The notes beneath the pieces were generated by a model. The model searched no databases. It was not told the DNA's origin and was given only the letters and a program-made list of their open reading frames with translations. DNA of 64,000 nt, from assembly GCA_934155185.1 (NCBI GenBank), contig CAKPGT010000004.1:32572-96571 (forward strand). The letters are read 5' to 3'. The DNA is from an uncultured Bacilli bacterium. Lineage in GTDB: Bacteria; Bacillota_I; Bacilli_A; RF39; UBA660. Both the position numbers and the translations under genes were made by a program. Of the stretch, positions 8,855 to 16,199 are shown piece by piece (position 1 is the first letter of the stretch; every line of letters starts with the position of its first letter).

Positions 8855-9129
8855 TGAATTTAGAGGAGCAATTTAAAGTAATATTTTATTCCTTTATATA
8901 TGGTATGTTCTTTTTCTTTACTTATAGGATGTTTAAATCAATTCATATTAAAAAAAAGATATTAAAATATATACTTGAATTATTATATTGTATATTAAAT
9001 ATTTTGATATTTTATTTTTTACTATATAAAATAAATAGTGGCATAATAAGCATCTATGTTTTTATTTTCTTAATTATTGGTGCTATTTTTTGTAAACTAT
9101 TTTACTTTGCAGACAAAAAACTCTTGTAA
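8854..9129 (+). CDS. yabQ: YabQ-like membrane protein of sporulation
   Basis: This 91-residue, very hydrophobic protein has about three membrane segments (roughly 10-26, 36-58 and 64-82). It starts in a TAATG overlap with yabP. Sequence similarity to YabQ is weak by eye (EEQFKVIFYSFIYGMFFFFTYR at the start resembles the family). The position between yabP and divIC is the conserved Bacillus order and carries most of the weight. It is shorter than the Bacillus protein. Confidence 0.65.
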   Translation: MNLEEQFKVIFYSFIYGMFFFFTYRMFKSIHIKKKILKYILELLYCILNILIFYFLLYKINSGIISIYVFIFLIIGAIFCKLFYFADKKLL

Positions 9130-9151
9130 AAATATCAAGGCTTGCTATAAT
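9124..9151 (+). promoter_or_regulatory. Candidate promoter for divIC
   Basis: TTGTAA (9124-9129) and a perfect TATAAT (9146-9151) are 16 bases apart, starting inside the end of yabQ. It would let divIC be expressed in growing cells independently of the sporulation genes before it. Confidence 0.4.
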
Positions 9152-9184
9152 AATATTAGGAGTGTAGATAAAGGAAGGGATATA

Positions 9185-9463
9185 ATGAAATATAAAAATA
9201 GACGTAGAGTAATATTGACCGCGATTTTGTGTTTCTTTATAATTGGTTTATCAGTTGCATCATCCATAAATAATATATCTAAAATACGCGAAAAAAGGTT
9301 AGAAAAGGCAGGACTAATTAGACGACTTGAAGAATTAAAGGACGAGCAAAAGACATTATCTGATGATGTAGAAAAACTTAAAAATCCGGAATATGCTGCA
9401 AGATATGCAAGAGAGAAATATCTTTACTCAAAAAATGGCGAAAAAATACTAAAAATAGATTAA
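9185..9463 (+). CDS. divIC: Septum formation initiator DivIC/FtsB family
   Basis: Start ATG 9185 is chosen because aaggaaggga lies just upstream; an open frame extends back to 9077 but has no RBS and no family similarity. The 92-residue protein has a basic N-terminus, one membrane helix (~12-30), then a coiled coil rich in Leu, Glu and Lys (RRLEELKDEQKTL...), and the conserved LKNPEYAARYAREKYLY. DivIC forms a divisome subcomplex with FtsL and DivIB/FtsQ. Position after yabP-yabQ is conserved. Confidence 0.88.
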   Translation: MKYKNRRRVILTAILCFFIIGLSVASSINNISKIREKRLEKAGLIRRLEELKDEQKTLSDDVEKLKNPEYAARYAREKYLYSKNGEKILKID

Positions 9464-9464
9464 G

Positions 9465-9486
9465 CAAGGTATGTACCTTGTTTTTT
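9465..9486 (+). terminator. Terminator after divIC
   Basis: A perfect 7-bp stem (caaggta / taccttg) with a 2-base gap between arms is followed by six T. The loop is tiny, so the inner pairs probably open. The T-tract borders a possible -35 box of the mrnC promoter. Confidence 0.75.
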
Positions 9487-9512
9487 GATTGTTTTATGAT
9501 AAAATGTATATG
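9478..9512 (+). promoter_or_regulatory. Possible mrnC promoter overlapping the divIC terminator
   Basis: Two overlapping readings exist: TTGTTT (9478-9483)-16-TAAAAT (9500-9505), or TTGATT (9485-9490)-16-TATATG (9507-9512). Both start in or next to the terminator. Neither is near consensus. Confidence 0.3.
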
Positions 9513-9522
9513 GGCGATTGAA

Positions 9523-9897
9523 ATGAATATAGATGAAATTAACATAGCTTCATTAGCATATTTAGGTGATTCAGTTTATGAATTAGAAATTAGAAATCAT
9601 TTGTTAGCAAATAGTAAGGCTAAGGTAAATGACTTAAAAAATGAATCAATAAAATATGTAAGTGCGGTATCACAGGCTGGGATTTTAGATAGATTAATAG
9701 AAAACGGTATTATATCTTATGATGAGCTTAGTTTAGTTAAAAGGGCAAGAAATTATAGAACAAACTCAAAACCTAGATATACTGATATCAAATTGTATAA
9801 AAAAGCAACTGCACTTGAGGCTCTATTTGGGTATTTGTATTTAAGTAATAATACTAATAGAATAAAACAATTAATAAAGGAAATATTTGGTGATTAA
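9523..9897 (+). CDS. mrnC: Mini-ribonuclease 3 (MrnC)
   Basis: Start ATG 9523 gives 124 residues and begins just before the conserved IASLAYLGDSVYEL, which holds the catalytic Asp of the RNase III-like fold. Other family marks are SKAKVNDL, VKRARNYRTNSK and ALEALFGYLYL, and there is no double-stranded RNA binding domain. MrnC trims the ends of 23S rRNA precursor. An in-frame extension to 9478 lies over the terminator and is unlikely. RBS is weak (gggcga). rlmB follows directly, as in Bacillus. Confidence 0.9.
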   Translation: MNIDEINIASLAYLGDSVYELEIRNHLLANSKAKVNDLKNESIKYVSAVSQAGILDRLIENGIISYDELSLVKRARNYRTNSKPRYTDIKLYKKATALEALFGYLYLSNNTNRIKQLIKEIFGD

Positions 9898-9898
9898 T

Positions 9899-10603
9899 AT
9901 GTATGTATATGGTAAAAATGTTATAAAAGCGTTAATAGATAATAATAAAAAAATTAAGAAAGTATATCTTTCTGATAACTTTAATGATTCTAGCTTGTTA
10001 GATAGTATCAATAATTTAAATGTAGAAATTAAAACTTTACCAAAACAAGAACTTGATAAAATCGAAAAAGGTAACCATCAAGGAATAATAGCCTTAACAG
10101 ATGATTATAAATATGTTAGTGAAAATGAAATGTTATCTAATATGAGTGAAAATCCATTCGTGGTAATATTAGACCATTTAGAAGACCCGCATAATTTTGG
10201 TGCTATAATAAGAACCTGTGAAGCCGCGGGGGTAGAGTATATTATTATACCAAAGGATAGAAGCGTTGGCGTTACTTCAACTGTTGTAAAAACGAGTGTA
10301 GGAGCTATATATAATGTTAATATAGTAATGGTAACAAACTTAAATAATACCATAAAGAAATTGAAGGAAAAAGGATTATGGATAGTTGGAACAGATATGG
10401 TTAATAGCACTTTATATGATGAAATAGATTATAAAGTACCTATTGGTATCATAATAGGAAATGAAGGTTCTGGTATGAAGAGTCTTGTTGGCAAAAACTG
10501 TGATTTTATAGCGAGAATACCTATGATAGGAAAGGTAAATAGTTTAAATGCTTCAGTAGCAGCAGGAATTATGATATATGAAGTTTTAAGGCAAAGAAAG
10601 TAA
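9899..10603 (+). CDS. rlmB: 23S rRNA ribose 2'-O-methyltransferase RlmB (SpoU/TrmH family)
   Basis: Begins MYVYGKNVIKALI at ATG 9899, one base after the mrnC stop, giving 234 residues. An upstream TTG at 9887 (overlapping mrnC) has a better spaced aagga and cannot be excluded. The SpoU knot motifs are present: LDHLEDPHNFGAIIRTCEA, GIIIGNEGSGM and MIGKVNSLNASVAAGI. The enzyme methylates a ribose in 23S rRNA domain V. The N-terminal RNA-binding part includes NHQGIIAL. Its stop codon is in frame with the next gene. Confidence 0.93.
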   Translation: MYVYGKNVIKALIDNNKKIKKVYLSDNFNDSSLLDSINNLNVEIKTLPKQELDKIEKGNHQGIIALTDDYKYVSENEMLSNMSENPFVVILDHLEDPHNFGAIIRTCEAAGVEYIIIPKDRSVGVTSTVVKTSVGAIYNVNIVMVTNLNNTIKKLKEKGLWIVGTDMVNSTLYDEIDYKVPIGIIIGNEGSGMKSLVGKNCDFIARIPMIGKVNSLNASVAAGIMIYEVLRQRK

Positions 10604-10615
10604 GGAGGACTAATT

Positions 10616-11248
10616 ACGACTACAACTAAAAAAAACGTAAAAGAGTATGAGGATGATTTTGAACTTCTTTATTTAGTTTCTGAGGCCGGGGATGTAACAG
10701 AAAAAGTTATATATAATAAGTACAAGCCTGTTATTGAATATTATTCTAAGATGTTTTTAAGGATGGCTTTAACTAAAGGTTTAGATTATAATGACTTATT
10801 TCAGGAAGGTATGATTGGGCTTCAGTCTGCTATTGATAATTATAAGGAGCAAAAAAATATCAAATTTTCAACATTTGCATTTATATGTATTAAAAGAAAG
10901 ATACTTACTGCTGTAAAATTAGCTAGTTCAAAAAAACATAGTATACTAAATGAATCATATTCATTAGATTATCAAACAGATGATGATAACTATGATTTTT
11001 CAAATACTGTATATATTACTGAAAATAATGCAGAAGACTTGCTTGTTGGAAAAGAAAATAAAGAATACTTTAATAAGCGAATTAATGAAGAGTTTACTAA
11101 TCTTGAAAAGCAAGTATACGAACTTAGATTAAATGATTTTACTAATGAGGAGATATCTAACATGCTTGGTAAATCATATAAGTCAATTGAAAGCACTTTA
11201 TTTAGAATAAGAATTAAGTTAAAAAAGATATTAAATGAAATTGACTAA
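10616..11248 (+). CDS. sigH: SigH-like RNA polymerase sigma factor with no canonical start
   Basis: Conserved sigma-70 sequence (ELLYLVSEAGDVTEKVIYNKYKPVIEYY, region 1.2/2.1) lies upstream of the first in-frame ATG at 10751, so that ATG cannot be the true start. The frame runs back to the rlmB stop (10601), and only GGA GGA CTA ATT ACG follows it. A strong aaggagg (10602-10608) sits 7 bases before ACG at 10616, one base from ATG; ATT at 10613 is the other option. From 10616 the protein has 210 residues, close to Bacillus SigH. Region 2 (YNDLFQEGMIGLQSAI, FSTFAFICI) and the region 4 helix-turn-helix (NEEISNMLGKSYKSIESTLFRIR) are intact. The gene sits where sigH does in Bacillus; yacP and rpmG are missing around it. 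Confidence 0.8.
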   Translation, partial: TTTTKKNVKEYEDDFELLYLVSEAGDVTEKVIYNKYKPVIEYYSKMFLRMALTKGLDYNDLFQEGMIGLQSAIDNYKEQKNIKFSTFAFICIKRKILTAVKLASSKKHSILNESYSLDYQTDDDNYDFSNTVYITENNAEDLLVGKENKEYFNKRINEEFTNLEKQVYELRLNDFTNEEISNMLGKSYKSIESTLFRIRIKLKKILNEID

Positions 11249-11344
11249 TTATTATATTTGTGCTAATATCTACTTAGAGGCACGTTTTAGTGTTTTTTAT
11301 GTACATAAAAATATTTAAACTATTGTATGGATTGGAGATGCAAA

Positions 11345-11563
11345 ATGGCAAAAAATAAAAAGAAGAGAGGATTATTTAAATTCCTTAAGGATTTCTTTGA
11401 AGACGTAAAAAAAGAAACTAAAAAAGTTCTATGGACTAGTAAGAAGAACTTATTTAAATATTCATTAATTACAATATTATTTATGGTATTTATATGTTTA
11501 TTCTTTGTTGGAACTGATTTAATTATAGCGTTAGTATCATATGTGAAGGAGTTAATTAGTTAG
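11345..11563 (+). CDS. secE: Preprotein translocase subunit SecE
   Basis: Start ATG 11345 (72 residues) has ggag at 11334-11337; an upstream in-frame ATG at 11327 lacks an RBS. The sequence has a basic N-terminus, the amphipathic FLKDFFEDVKKETKKVLWTSKK helix typical of SecE, and one membrane helix (~44-66). SecE clamps SecY in the membrane. The gene precedes nusG, the usual order. Confidence 0.92.
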   Translation: MAKNKKKRGLFKFLKDFFEDVKKETKKVLWTSKKNLFKYSLITILFMVFICLFFVGTDLIIALVSYVKELIS

Positions 11564-11564
11564 T

Positions 11565-12104
11565 ATGGAAGAAGAAAAGAAATGGTATGTTGTTAATACA
11601 TATTCAGGGCACGAAGCAAAAGTAAAAGAAAAGCTTGATATGAGAATTAACTCTATGGATATGCAAGAAAATATATTTAGAGTAATTGTTCCTGAAAGAA
11701 AAGAAGTAGAAATAAAAGATGGTAAAAAGGTTGAAAAAACAAAAAAACTATTCCCAGGTTATGTTTTAGTTGAAATGATAATGTCTGATGAATCTTGGTA
11801 TATAGTTCGTAATACACCTGGTGTAACTGGTTTTTTAGGATCATCAGGTAAGGGTGCAAAACCAGTTCCATTATATGACTATGAAGTAGAAAGATTATTC
11901 AAAGAAATAGGAATGGATAAAGATAATATTGTCGTTAATTATGAAGTTGGTGATAAAGTTAAGATTACTGATGGTCCATTTAAGATGCTTGCAGGTAAGA
12001 TAGTAAACCTTGATTTAGAAGATGGAAAGGCAAATGTATCAGTCGACTTATTTGGACAAGAAACGAATGTTGAATTAGAATTAACGCAATTTACAAAGGA
12101 ATAA
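11565..12104 (+). CDS. nusG: Transcription elongation/termination factor NusG
   Basis: The 179-residue protein starts one base after secE. The N-terminal NGN domain begins KKWYVVNTYSGHE and includes KLFPGYVLVEM and RNTPGVTGFLG. The C-terminal KOW motif is VGDKVKITDGPFKMLAGKI. NusG binds RNA polymerase and modulates pausing and termination. Length is normal for the family. Confidence 0.95.
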   Translation: MEEEKKWYVVNTYSGHEAKVKEKLDMRINSMDMQENIFRVIVPERKEVEIKDGKKVEKTKKLFPGYVLVEMIMSDESWYIVRNTPGVTGFLGSSGKGAKPVPLYDYEVERLFKEIGMDKDNIVVNYEVGDKVKITDGPFKMLAGKIVNLDLEDGKANVSVDLFGQETNVELELTQFTKE

Positions 12105-12118
12105 GTTATAAAAAACTA

Positions 12119-12148
12119 TTGCTTTTATCTTATATGCTGTGATAAAAT
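12119..12148 (+). promoter_or_regulatory. Possible promoter for rplK-rplA
   Basis: TTGCTT (12119-12124) and TAAAAT (12143-12148) are 18 bases apart, with a TG just before the -10 region. Transcription would give a leader of about 100 bases containing the structured region below. Match to consensus is moderate. Confidence 0.35.
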
Positions 12149-12159
12149 GTTAGACGCAG

Positions 12160-12228
12160 CTATATATTTTATATAGATGAAAGAAAAAAAGTGGAAGGCG
12201 CGGATTAAAATAAGGCTATTTGACCACT
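12160..12228 (+). promoter_or_regulatory. Structured rplK leader
   Basis: A 7-bp hairpin (ctatata/tatatag) covers 12160-12176. A second structure has arms agtgg (12190-12194) and ccact (12224-12228), with gaagg just inside the 5' arm. The same gtgg-N-agg ... ccac layout occurs before rplA at 12720-12748. A site for autogenous control by L1 or L11 is inferred from this repetition. Confidence 0.4.
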
Positions 12229-12257
12229 CGCGAAAAAAAGTATAGGAGGTGTTTTTC

Positions 12258-12683
12258 GTGGCAAAGGAATTAATTAGAAAATTAAAACTACAATTACCAG
12301 CAGGTAAAGCTACACCTGCTCCACCAGTAGGTACTGCACTAGGACCATTAGGTGTTAACTCTGGTGAATTTTGTGTTAAATATAATGACGCAACAAGAGA
12401 TAGAATGGGAGATATAGTTCCAGTTGAAATATCTGTTTATGACGATAGAAGTTTTGAACTTAGATTTTTAACTCCACCAACTGCATTCTTAATTAAGAAA
12501 GTTGCAAAAGTTAAGAAAGGATCTACAAAGGGTTCTTCAGAAATTGTTGGTTCTTTAACTACTGAACAATTAAAAGAAATTGCTGAAATTAAATTACCTG
12601 ATTTAAATGCTTATACTGTTGAAGGAGCTATGAAAATAGTTGCAGGGACAGCTAAGAATATGGGTATTGAAATAAAAGATTAA
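12258..12683 (+). CDS. rplK: 50S ribosomal protein L11
   Basis: Start GTG 12258 gives MAKELIRKLK and 141 residues, the family length; aggagg at 12244-12249 is 8 bases upstream. An earlier GTG at 12249 overlaps the RBS and is rejected. The N-terminal LQLPAGKATPAPPVGTALG and C-terminal GTAKNMGIEI are standard L11. L11 shapes the GTPase-associated centre of the large subunit. Confidence 0.95.
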   Translation: MAKELIRKLKLQLPAGKATPAPPVGTALGPLGVNSGEFCVKYNDATRDRMGDIVPVEISVYDDRSFELRFLTPPTAFLIKKVAKVKKGSTKGSSEIVGSLTTEQLKEIAEIKLPDLNAYTVEGAMKIVAGTAKNMGIEIKD

Positions 12684-12719
12684 TTAAAATAAAAAATAAC
12701 AATCATATAGAGATATCTA

Positions 12720-12748
12720 TGTGGGAGGATAATCCGCTATAAACCACA
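12720..12748 (+). promoter_or_regulatory. rplA leader stem-loop, candidate L1 autoregulatory site
   Basis: In the rplK-rplA gap, tgtgg (12720-12724) pairs with ccaca (12744-12748), enclosing gagg and ccgc segments. It ends a few bases before the rplA RBS (agggaggt). Ribosomal protein L1 represses its own mRNA in many bacteria, and the position fits. The shared motif with the rplK leader supports one protein binding both. Confidence 0.45.
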
Positions 12749-12761
12749 GGGAGGTAAGAAA

Positions 12762-13460
12762 ATGAAAAAGAAAAGTAAGAAATATCAAGAGGCTTTAAAC
12801 AAGATTGAAAAAGGTAAACTTTATTCTCTTGAAGAAGCTGTAAAATTGGTAAAGGAAACTTCTGTATCAAAATTTGATGGTACTGTTGAAATAGCAGTTA
12901 GATTAAACTTAGATACAAAGAAAAATGACCAACAATTAAGAGGAGCAATAGTATTGCCTCATGGTACTGGTAAAACTAAAAAGGTTTTAGTACTAGCTAA
13001 AGGTGATGCTGCAAAGTCTGCTACTGAAGCAGGTGCTGATTATGTTGGTGATGTTGACATGATTACAAAGATTGACAAGGAAAATTGGTTTGATTTTGAT
13101 GTAATTATTGCAACACCTGAGATGATGCCTTTATTAGGTAGATTAGGTAAGGTTTTAGGACCAAAAGGATTAATGCCTAACCCTAAGACTGGTACAGTTA
13201 CAATGGATACTAAGAAAGCAGTAGAAGACGTTAAGAAGGGACGTGTTGAATACCGTACTGATTCTTACGCAAACGTACATGCTATCGTTGGTAAAGTTTC
13301 ATTTACTGAAGAAGATTTAGCTGATAACATTAAAGCATTCATGGATGTTATTATTAAATCAAAACCACAAGCAGCTAAAGGTATATATTTAAAGAATGTT
13401 TCCTTAGCTTCAACAATGGGTCCTGGCATTAAAGTTAGCTTAGACTCATTTGACAAATAA
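12762..13460 (+). CDS. rplA: 50S ribosomal protein L1
   Basis: The 232-residue protein begins MKKKSKKYQEALNKI after a strong agggaggt. Typical L1 segments are FDGTVEIAVRLNLD, RGAIVLPHGTGK and LGRLGKVLGPKGLMPNPKTGT. L1 builds the mobile L1 stalk near the E site and often represses its own operon. Confidence 0.95.
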   Translation: MKKKSKKYQEALNKIEKGKLYSLEEAVKLVKETSVSKFDGTVEIAVRLNLDTKKNDQQLRGAIVLPHGTGKTKKVLVLAKGDAAKSATEAGADYVGDVDMITKIDKENWFDFDVIIATPEMMPLLGRLGKVLGPKGLMPNPKTGTVTMDTKKAVEDVKKGRVEYRTDSYANVHAIVGKVSFTEEDLADNIKAFMDVIIKSKPQAAKGIYLKNVSLASTMGPGIKVSLDSFDK

Positions 13461-13512
13461 TAATAAATATTATATTATTAGTAGTAGTTATTGCCAAAGT
13501 GCAATTAATTAT

Positions 13513-13625
13513 AGGTACCAAAGACAGTAGGAGCTTTAAATGTAGCGTAACTTATATTCCTACCGAGGACTAAAGCAAATATGTTTTTTAGGGTCTTTAT
13601 TTGGTATCAAGTAAAGGCCTTTTTA
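13513..13625 (+). ncRNA. Ribosomal protein L10 leader
   Basis: The 198-base gap before rplJ matches the L10 leader of Firmicutes: accaaagacagtaggag near 13517, then ttcctaccgaggac near 13557, closed by pairing of ggtaccaaa (13514-13522) with tttggtatc (about 13600). Self-pairing aaaggccttt follows near 13613. L10 bound to L7/L12 represses translation of rplJL through this element. Exact ends are approximate. Confidence 0.8.
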
Positions 13626-13658
13626 GGTACTTATTAATATAGTAAAGGAGGCAACCAA

Positions 13659-14159
13659 ATGGCAAATAAAGCTATCATAGCTAAAAAAGAAGAGATAGTA
13701 AATGAAATAGCTGACCGCGTTAAAAACGCAAATGGTGTTGTTTTATTTGACTATCGTGGTTTAACTGATACTGAAATCACTGAATTACGTCGTAAGTTAC
13801 GTGATGCTGATGCTTCTTATAAAGTATATAAAAATACTTTAACAAAAAGAGCATTTGATAAAATATCAGTTAACTTAGATGATTGTTTAGAAGGACCATC
13901 TGCAATTGCAACTTCAGATGATGCTATTGCTCCTGTTAAGATATTAGCAGAGTTTGCAAAAGATCATCCAGCATTAGAGCTAAAGGGTGGAATTGTTGAT
14001 GGAAAAGAAACAAGTCTAGCAGAATTAAACGAGTTAGCAACTATACCATCAAGAGATGGATTACTTACTATGCTTGCTGCTGGCTTAATGGAACATGTTA
14101 AAAATGTTGCAATATGCCTTGACTTACATAGTCAAAATTTAGAAGAAAAAGAAAATTAA
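13659..14159 (+). CDS. rplJ: 50S ribosomal protein L10
   Basis: The 166-residue protein begins MANKAIIAKKEEIVNEIADR after aaaggagg. GVVLFDYRGLTDTEITELRRKLRDA and YKVYKNTL are the family core. L10 anchors L7/L12 dimers to the ribosome stalk. The leader upstream supports autogenous control. Confidence 0.95.
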   Translation: MANKAIIAKKEEIVNEIADRVKNANGVVLFDYRGLTDTEITELRRKLRDADASYKVYKNTLTKRAFDKISVNLDDCLEGPSAIATSDDAIAPVKILAEFAKDHPALELKGGIVDGKETSLAELNELATIPSRDGLLTMLAAGLMEHVKNVAICLDLHSQNLEEKEN

Positions 14160-14179
14160 AAAAATAGGAGGAAAATAAA

Positions 14180-14545
14180 ATGGCAAAATTAAGTACACAA
14201 GAAATTATTGATGCAATAAAAGAAATGAAAATTCTTGAAGTTAAAGAATTAGTAGATGCAATGAAAGAGGAATTTGGTGTTGATCCAAGTGCTGTTGCTG
14301 TAGCAGCTGCACCTGCACAAGCTGCAGCTGAAGAAAAGACTTCTGCAACTGTAGTATTAAAAGAAGCTGGAGCATCTAAAATCCAAGTAATCAAAGTAAT
14401 TAGAGATATTACTGGTTTAGGATTAATGGATGCTAAGAAATTAGCTGACGAAGGTGGAAACGTTAAGGAAAACGCTCCAATGGATGAAGCTAATGACATT
14501 AAAGCTAAGCTAGAAGAAGCTGGCGCAACTGTAGAACTTGCATAA
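14180..14545 (+). CDS. rplL: 50S ribosomal protein L7/L12
   Basis: The 121-residue protein has the N-terminal dimerisation domain, an Ala-rich hinge (VAVAAAPAQAAAEE, ~35-50) and the globular C-terminal domain with KIQVIKVIRDITGLGLMDAK. RBS is taggagg. It forms the stalk that recruits translation factors. Confidence 0.95.
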   Translation: MAKLSTQEIIDAIKEMKILEVKELVDAMKEEFGVDPSAVAVAAAPAQAAAEEKTSATVVLKEAGASKIQVIKVIRDITGLGLMDAKKLADEGGNVKENAPMDEANDIKAKLEEAGATVELA

Positions 14546-14560
14546 TTAATTAGTATAATG

Positions 14561-14586
14561 GAACCATAATTACTATGGTTCTTTTA
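14561..14586 (+). terminator. Terminator after rplL
   Basis: An 8-bp perfect stem (gaaccata 14561-14568 / tatggttc 14574-14581) is followed by a short T run. It ends the rplJL transcript before the kinase-like gene. Confidence 0.72.
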
Positions 14587-14647
14587 TATTGACTATTTGT
14601 TTAAAAACATGTAATATATCTGTTAAATTTATATAAAGAGGGATTAT

Positions 14648-15415
14648 ATGCAAATAATTAAAAATAATAATAGGATACTTGTCGCAAGGCAGGACGATTA
14701 TATAATAAAAAAGTATAAAAATCTTTCACAAAAAAGTAATGCTTATTTACGTATGAAATTAGAAAAGATGAGCGATTTGGAAAACATTAATGAGTTAGTT
14801 TTGCCTTATTATTATGAACTAAGAAATGGTATGGTTGAAGAAATTTATACAAAATATATTGATTTTCCTAATCTTTGCTATGATGTAACTAAGAATTTTA
14901 TATCATTTGAAACTATTACTGATTGTTTTGAAAGTTTAGAAAAAGCACTCATAAAGCTACATGATAAAGATGTTATCTTAGCAGACTTTTCAACCGAAGG
15001 CAATTTAAAGTATGATCCTACAACCAAGCGTATATATATTCTTGATTACATGGATATGCAAATAGATAATACTCCGGCATTTTCTTACAGTTATTACCTG
15101 AAAGATTTTTTATCTATAAACGCACCTAAGTATTTTAAACACAATAGATTTACTAAAAATGCGGATATATATTTGCTAGCAAATCTTTGGCTCAGACTTT
15201 GCACTTCCCAAAGATTATGCAATTTAACTGATAGTCCTTTTAACACTCTTGAAAAAGCTGGGATATTAAAAGGTGATATTGCTAAAAAAATATTAGCATG
15301 TTATGATTTAAAAGAAGATAACAGTTATTTTGGTAAAACATTTTTAGAGGCATATCAATTTTATACATTAAAGTATAGTGATGGTGGGTTATCAAGAAAA
15401 TTTGTTGTGAGATAG
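14648..15415 (+). CDS. Protein kinase-like fold protein, function unknown
   Basis: The family of this 255-residue protein was not recognised. Residues ~100-145 resemble a kinase-like catalytic core: LHDKDVILADFSTEGNL recalls the HxD...N catalytic loop, and IYILDYMDMQ about 15 residues later recalls the metal-binding DFG site. The N-terminal part has VARQDDYIIKKYKN but no clear glycine loop. It could be an active small kinase/phosphotransferase or a pseudokinase. It sits between rplL and the ybxB-like methyltransferase, a place with no such gene in Bacillus, 15 bases before the methyltransferase start. RBS is gaggg. Confidence 0.5.
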   Translation: MQIIKNNNRILVARQDDYIIKKYKNLSQKSNAYLRMKLEKMSDLENINELVLPYYYELRNGMVEEIYTKYIDFPNLCYDVTKNFISFETITDCFESLEKALIKLHDKDVILADFSTEGNLKYDPTTKRIYILDYMDMQIDNTPAFSYSYYLKDFLSINAPKYFKHNRFTKNADIYLLANLWLRLCTSQRLCNLTDSPFNTLEKAGILKGDIAKKILACYDLKEDNSYFGKTFLEAYQFYTLKYSDGGLSRKFVVR

Positions 15416-15430
15416 CAGGGAGGTTATATT

Positions 15431-16021
15431 GTGGAACATTATTTTACGAATAGTTGCAATTTAAAATCAGAGATAGTAAGAGTTGATACAGAAGTAAATT
15501 CAGTTTCCTATTATTTTTACACGGATAATGGGGTTTTTTCTAAAGGTGAACTTGATTTTGGTACGGAACTTTTGTTAAAAACTTTCAAATATACTTATCC
15601 ACAGGAAAAATCATTATTAGATATAGGTTGTGGATGTGGACCTATTGGTATTTATGCATTAAAACTAGGTTTTACTGTGGATATGTCTGATATAAATAAA
15701 CGAGCGCTTCATTTATCAAGGATGGCTACTAAAGAGCAAAAGTTAGATGTAAATATATTTGAGTCTGATGCATATGAAAATATAAACGGAAAATATGACT
15801 ATATAGTATCAAATCCACCAATAAGGGTTGGGAAAGAAAAACTTTACGAAATAGTTATGAATGCTAAGGACCACTTAAAGAGTAATGGTGCGCTATGGCT
15901 AGTTGTAAGAAAGAAACAAGGTGCAGATTCATTGGTAAAAGATATGAAACAGGTATATAATACTGTTAGCATTGAAAATAAAAAGAAAGGTTTTTGTATA
16001 ATAAAAGCAACTATAAATTAA
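15431..16021 (+). CDS. ybxB: RsmC/YbxB-like class I methyltransferase
   Basis: GTG 15431 follows a strong agggaggt. The 196-residue protein begins with the EHYFTN lead typical of the YbxB group. The SAM-binding motif is LLDIGCGCGPIGIYAL, the second acidic site VDMSDIN, and the catalytic SNPPIR fits methyltransferases acting on a base amino group. It probably methylates rRNA; the exact site is not known from this sequence. Position before rpoB is conserved. Confidence 0.85.
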   Translation: MEHYFTNSCNLKSEIVRVDTEVNSVSYYFYTDNGVFSKGELDFGTELLLKTFKYTYPQEKSLLDIGCGCGPIGIYALKLGFTVDMSDINKRALHLSRMATKEQKLDVNIFESDAYENINGKYDYIVSNPPIRVGKEKLYEIVMNAKDHLKSNGALWLVVRKKQGADSLVKDMKQVYNTVSIENKKKGFCIIKATIN

Positions 16022-16060
16022 AAAAATAGTATTTTATTATATAAAAGTCGTAAAAGAAAG

Positions 16061-16090
16061 CATAAATTTTGAAATAATTTATGTTTTTTT
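16061..16090 (+). terminator. Terminator after ybxB
   Basis: Arms cataaatt (16061-16068) and aatttatg (16076-16083) pair perfectly, followed by seven T. The rpoBC promoter starts 11 bases later. Confidence 0.75.
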
Positions 16091-16100
16091 GTAAAATTTA

Positions 16101-16129
16101 TTGACAACACTAGCTTTTTCCTGTAGTAT
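16101..16129 (+). promoter_or_regulatory. rpoBC promoter
   Basis: A perfect TTGACA (16101-16106) and TAGTAT (16124-16129), with a TG just before it, are 17 bases apart. The leader of ~65 bases has a 6-bp hairpin (atgtct/agacat, 16144-16163). Confidence 0.6.
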
Positions 16130-16199
16130 TTTAAATTGGTACTATGTCTTTAATTTTAGACATGTTCTTTAAAATATTATAGTTTAGGGGTGGAAACGC

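Noticed and set aside
10751..11248. Start of the SigH-like gene at the first ATG (165 residues)
   Set aside because: It would remove conserved region 1.2/2.1 sequence and has no good RBS, while a strong RBS lies at 10602-10608.
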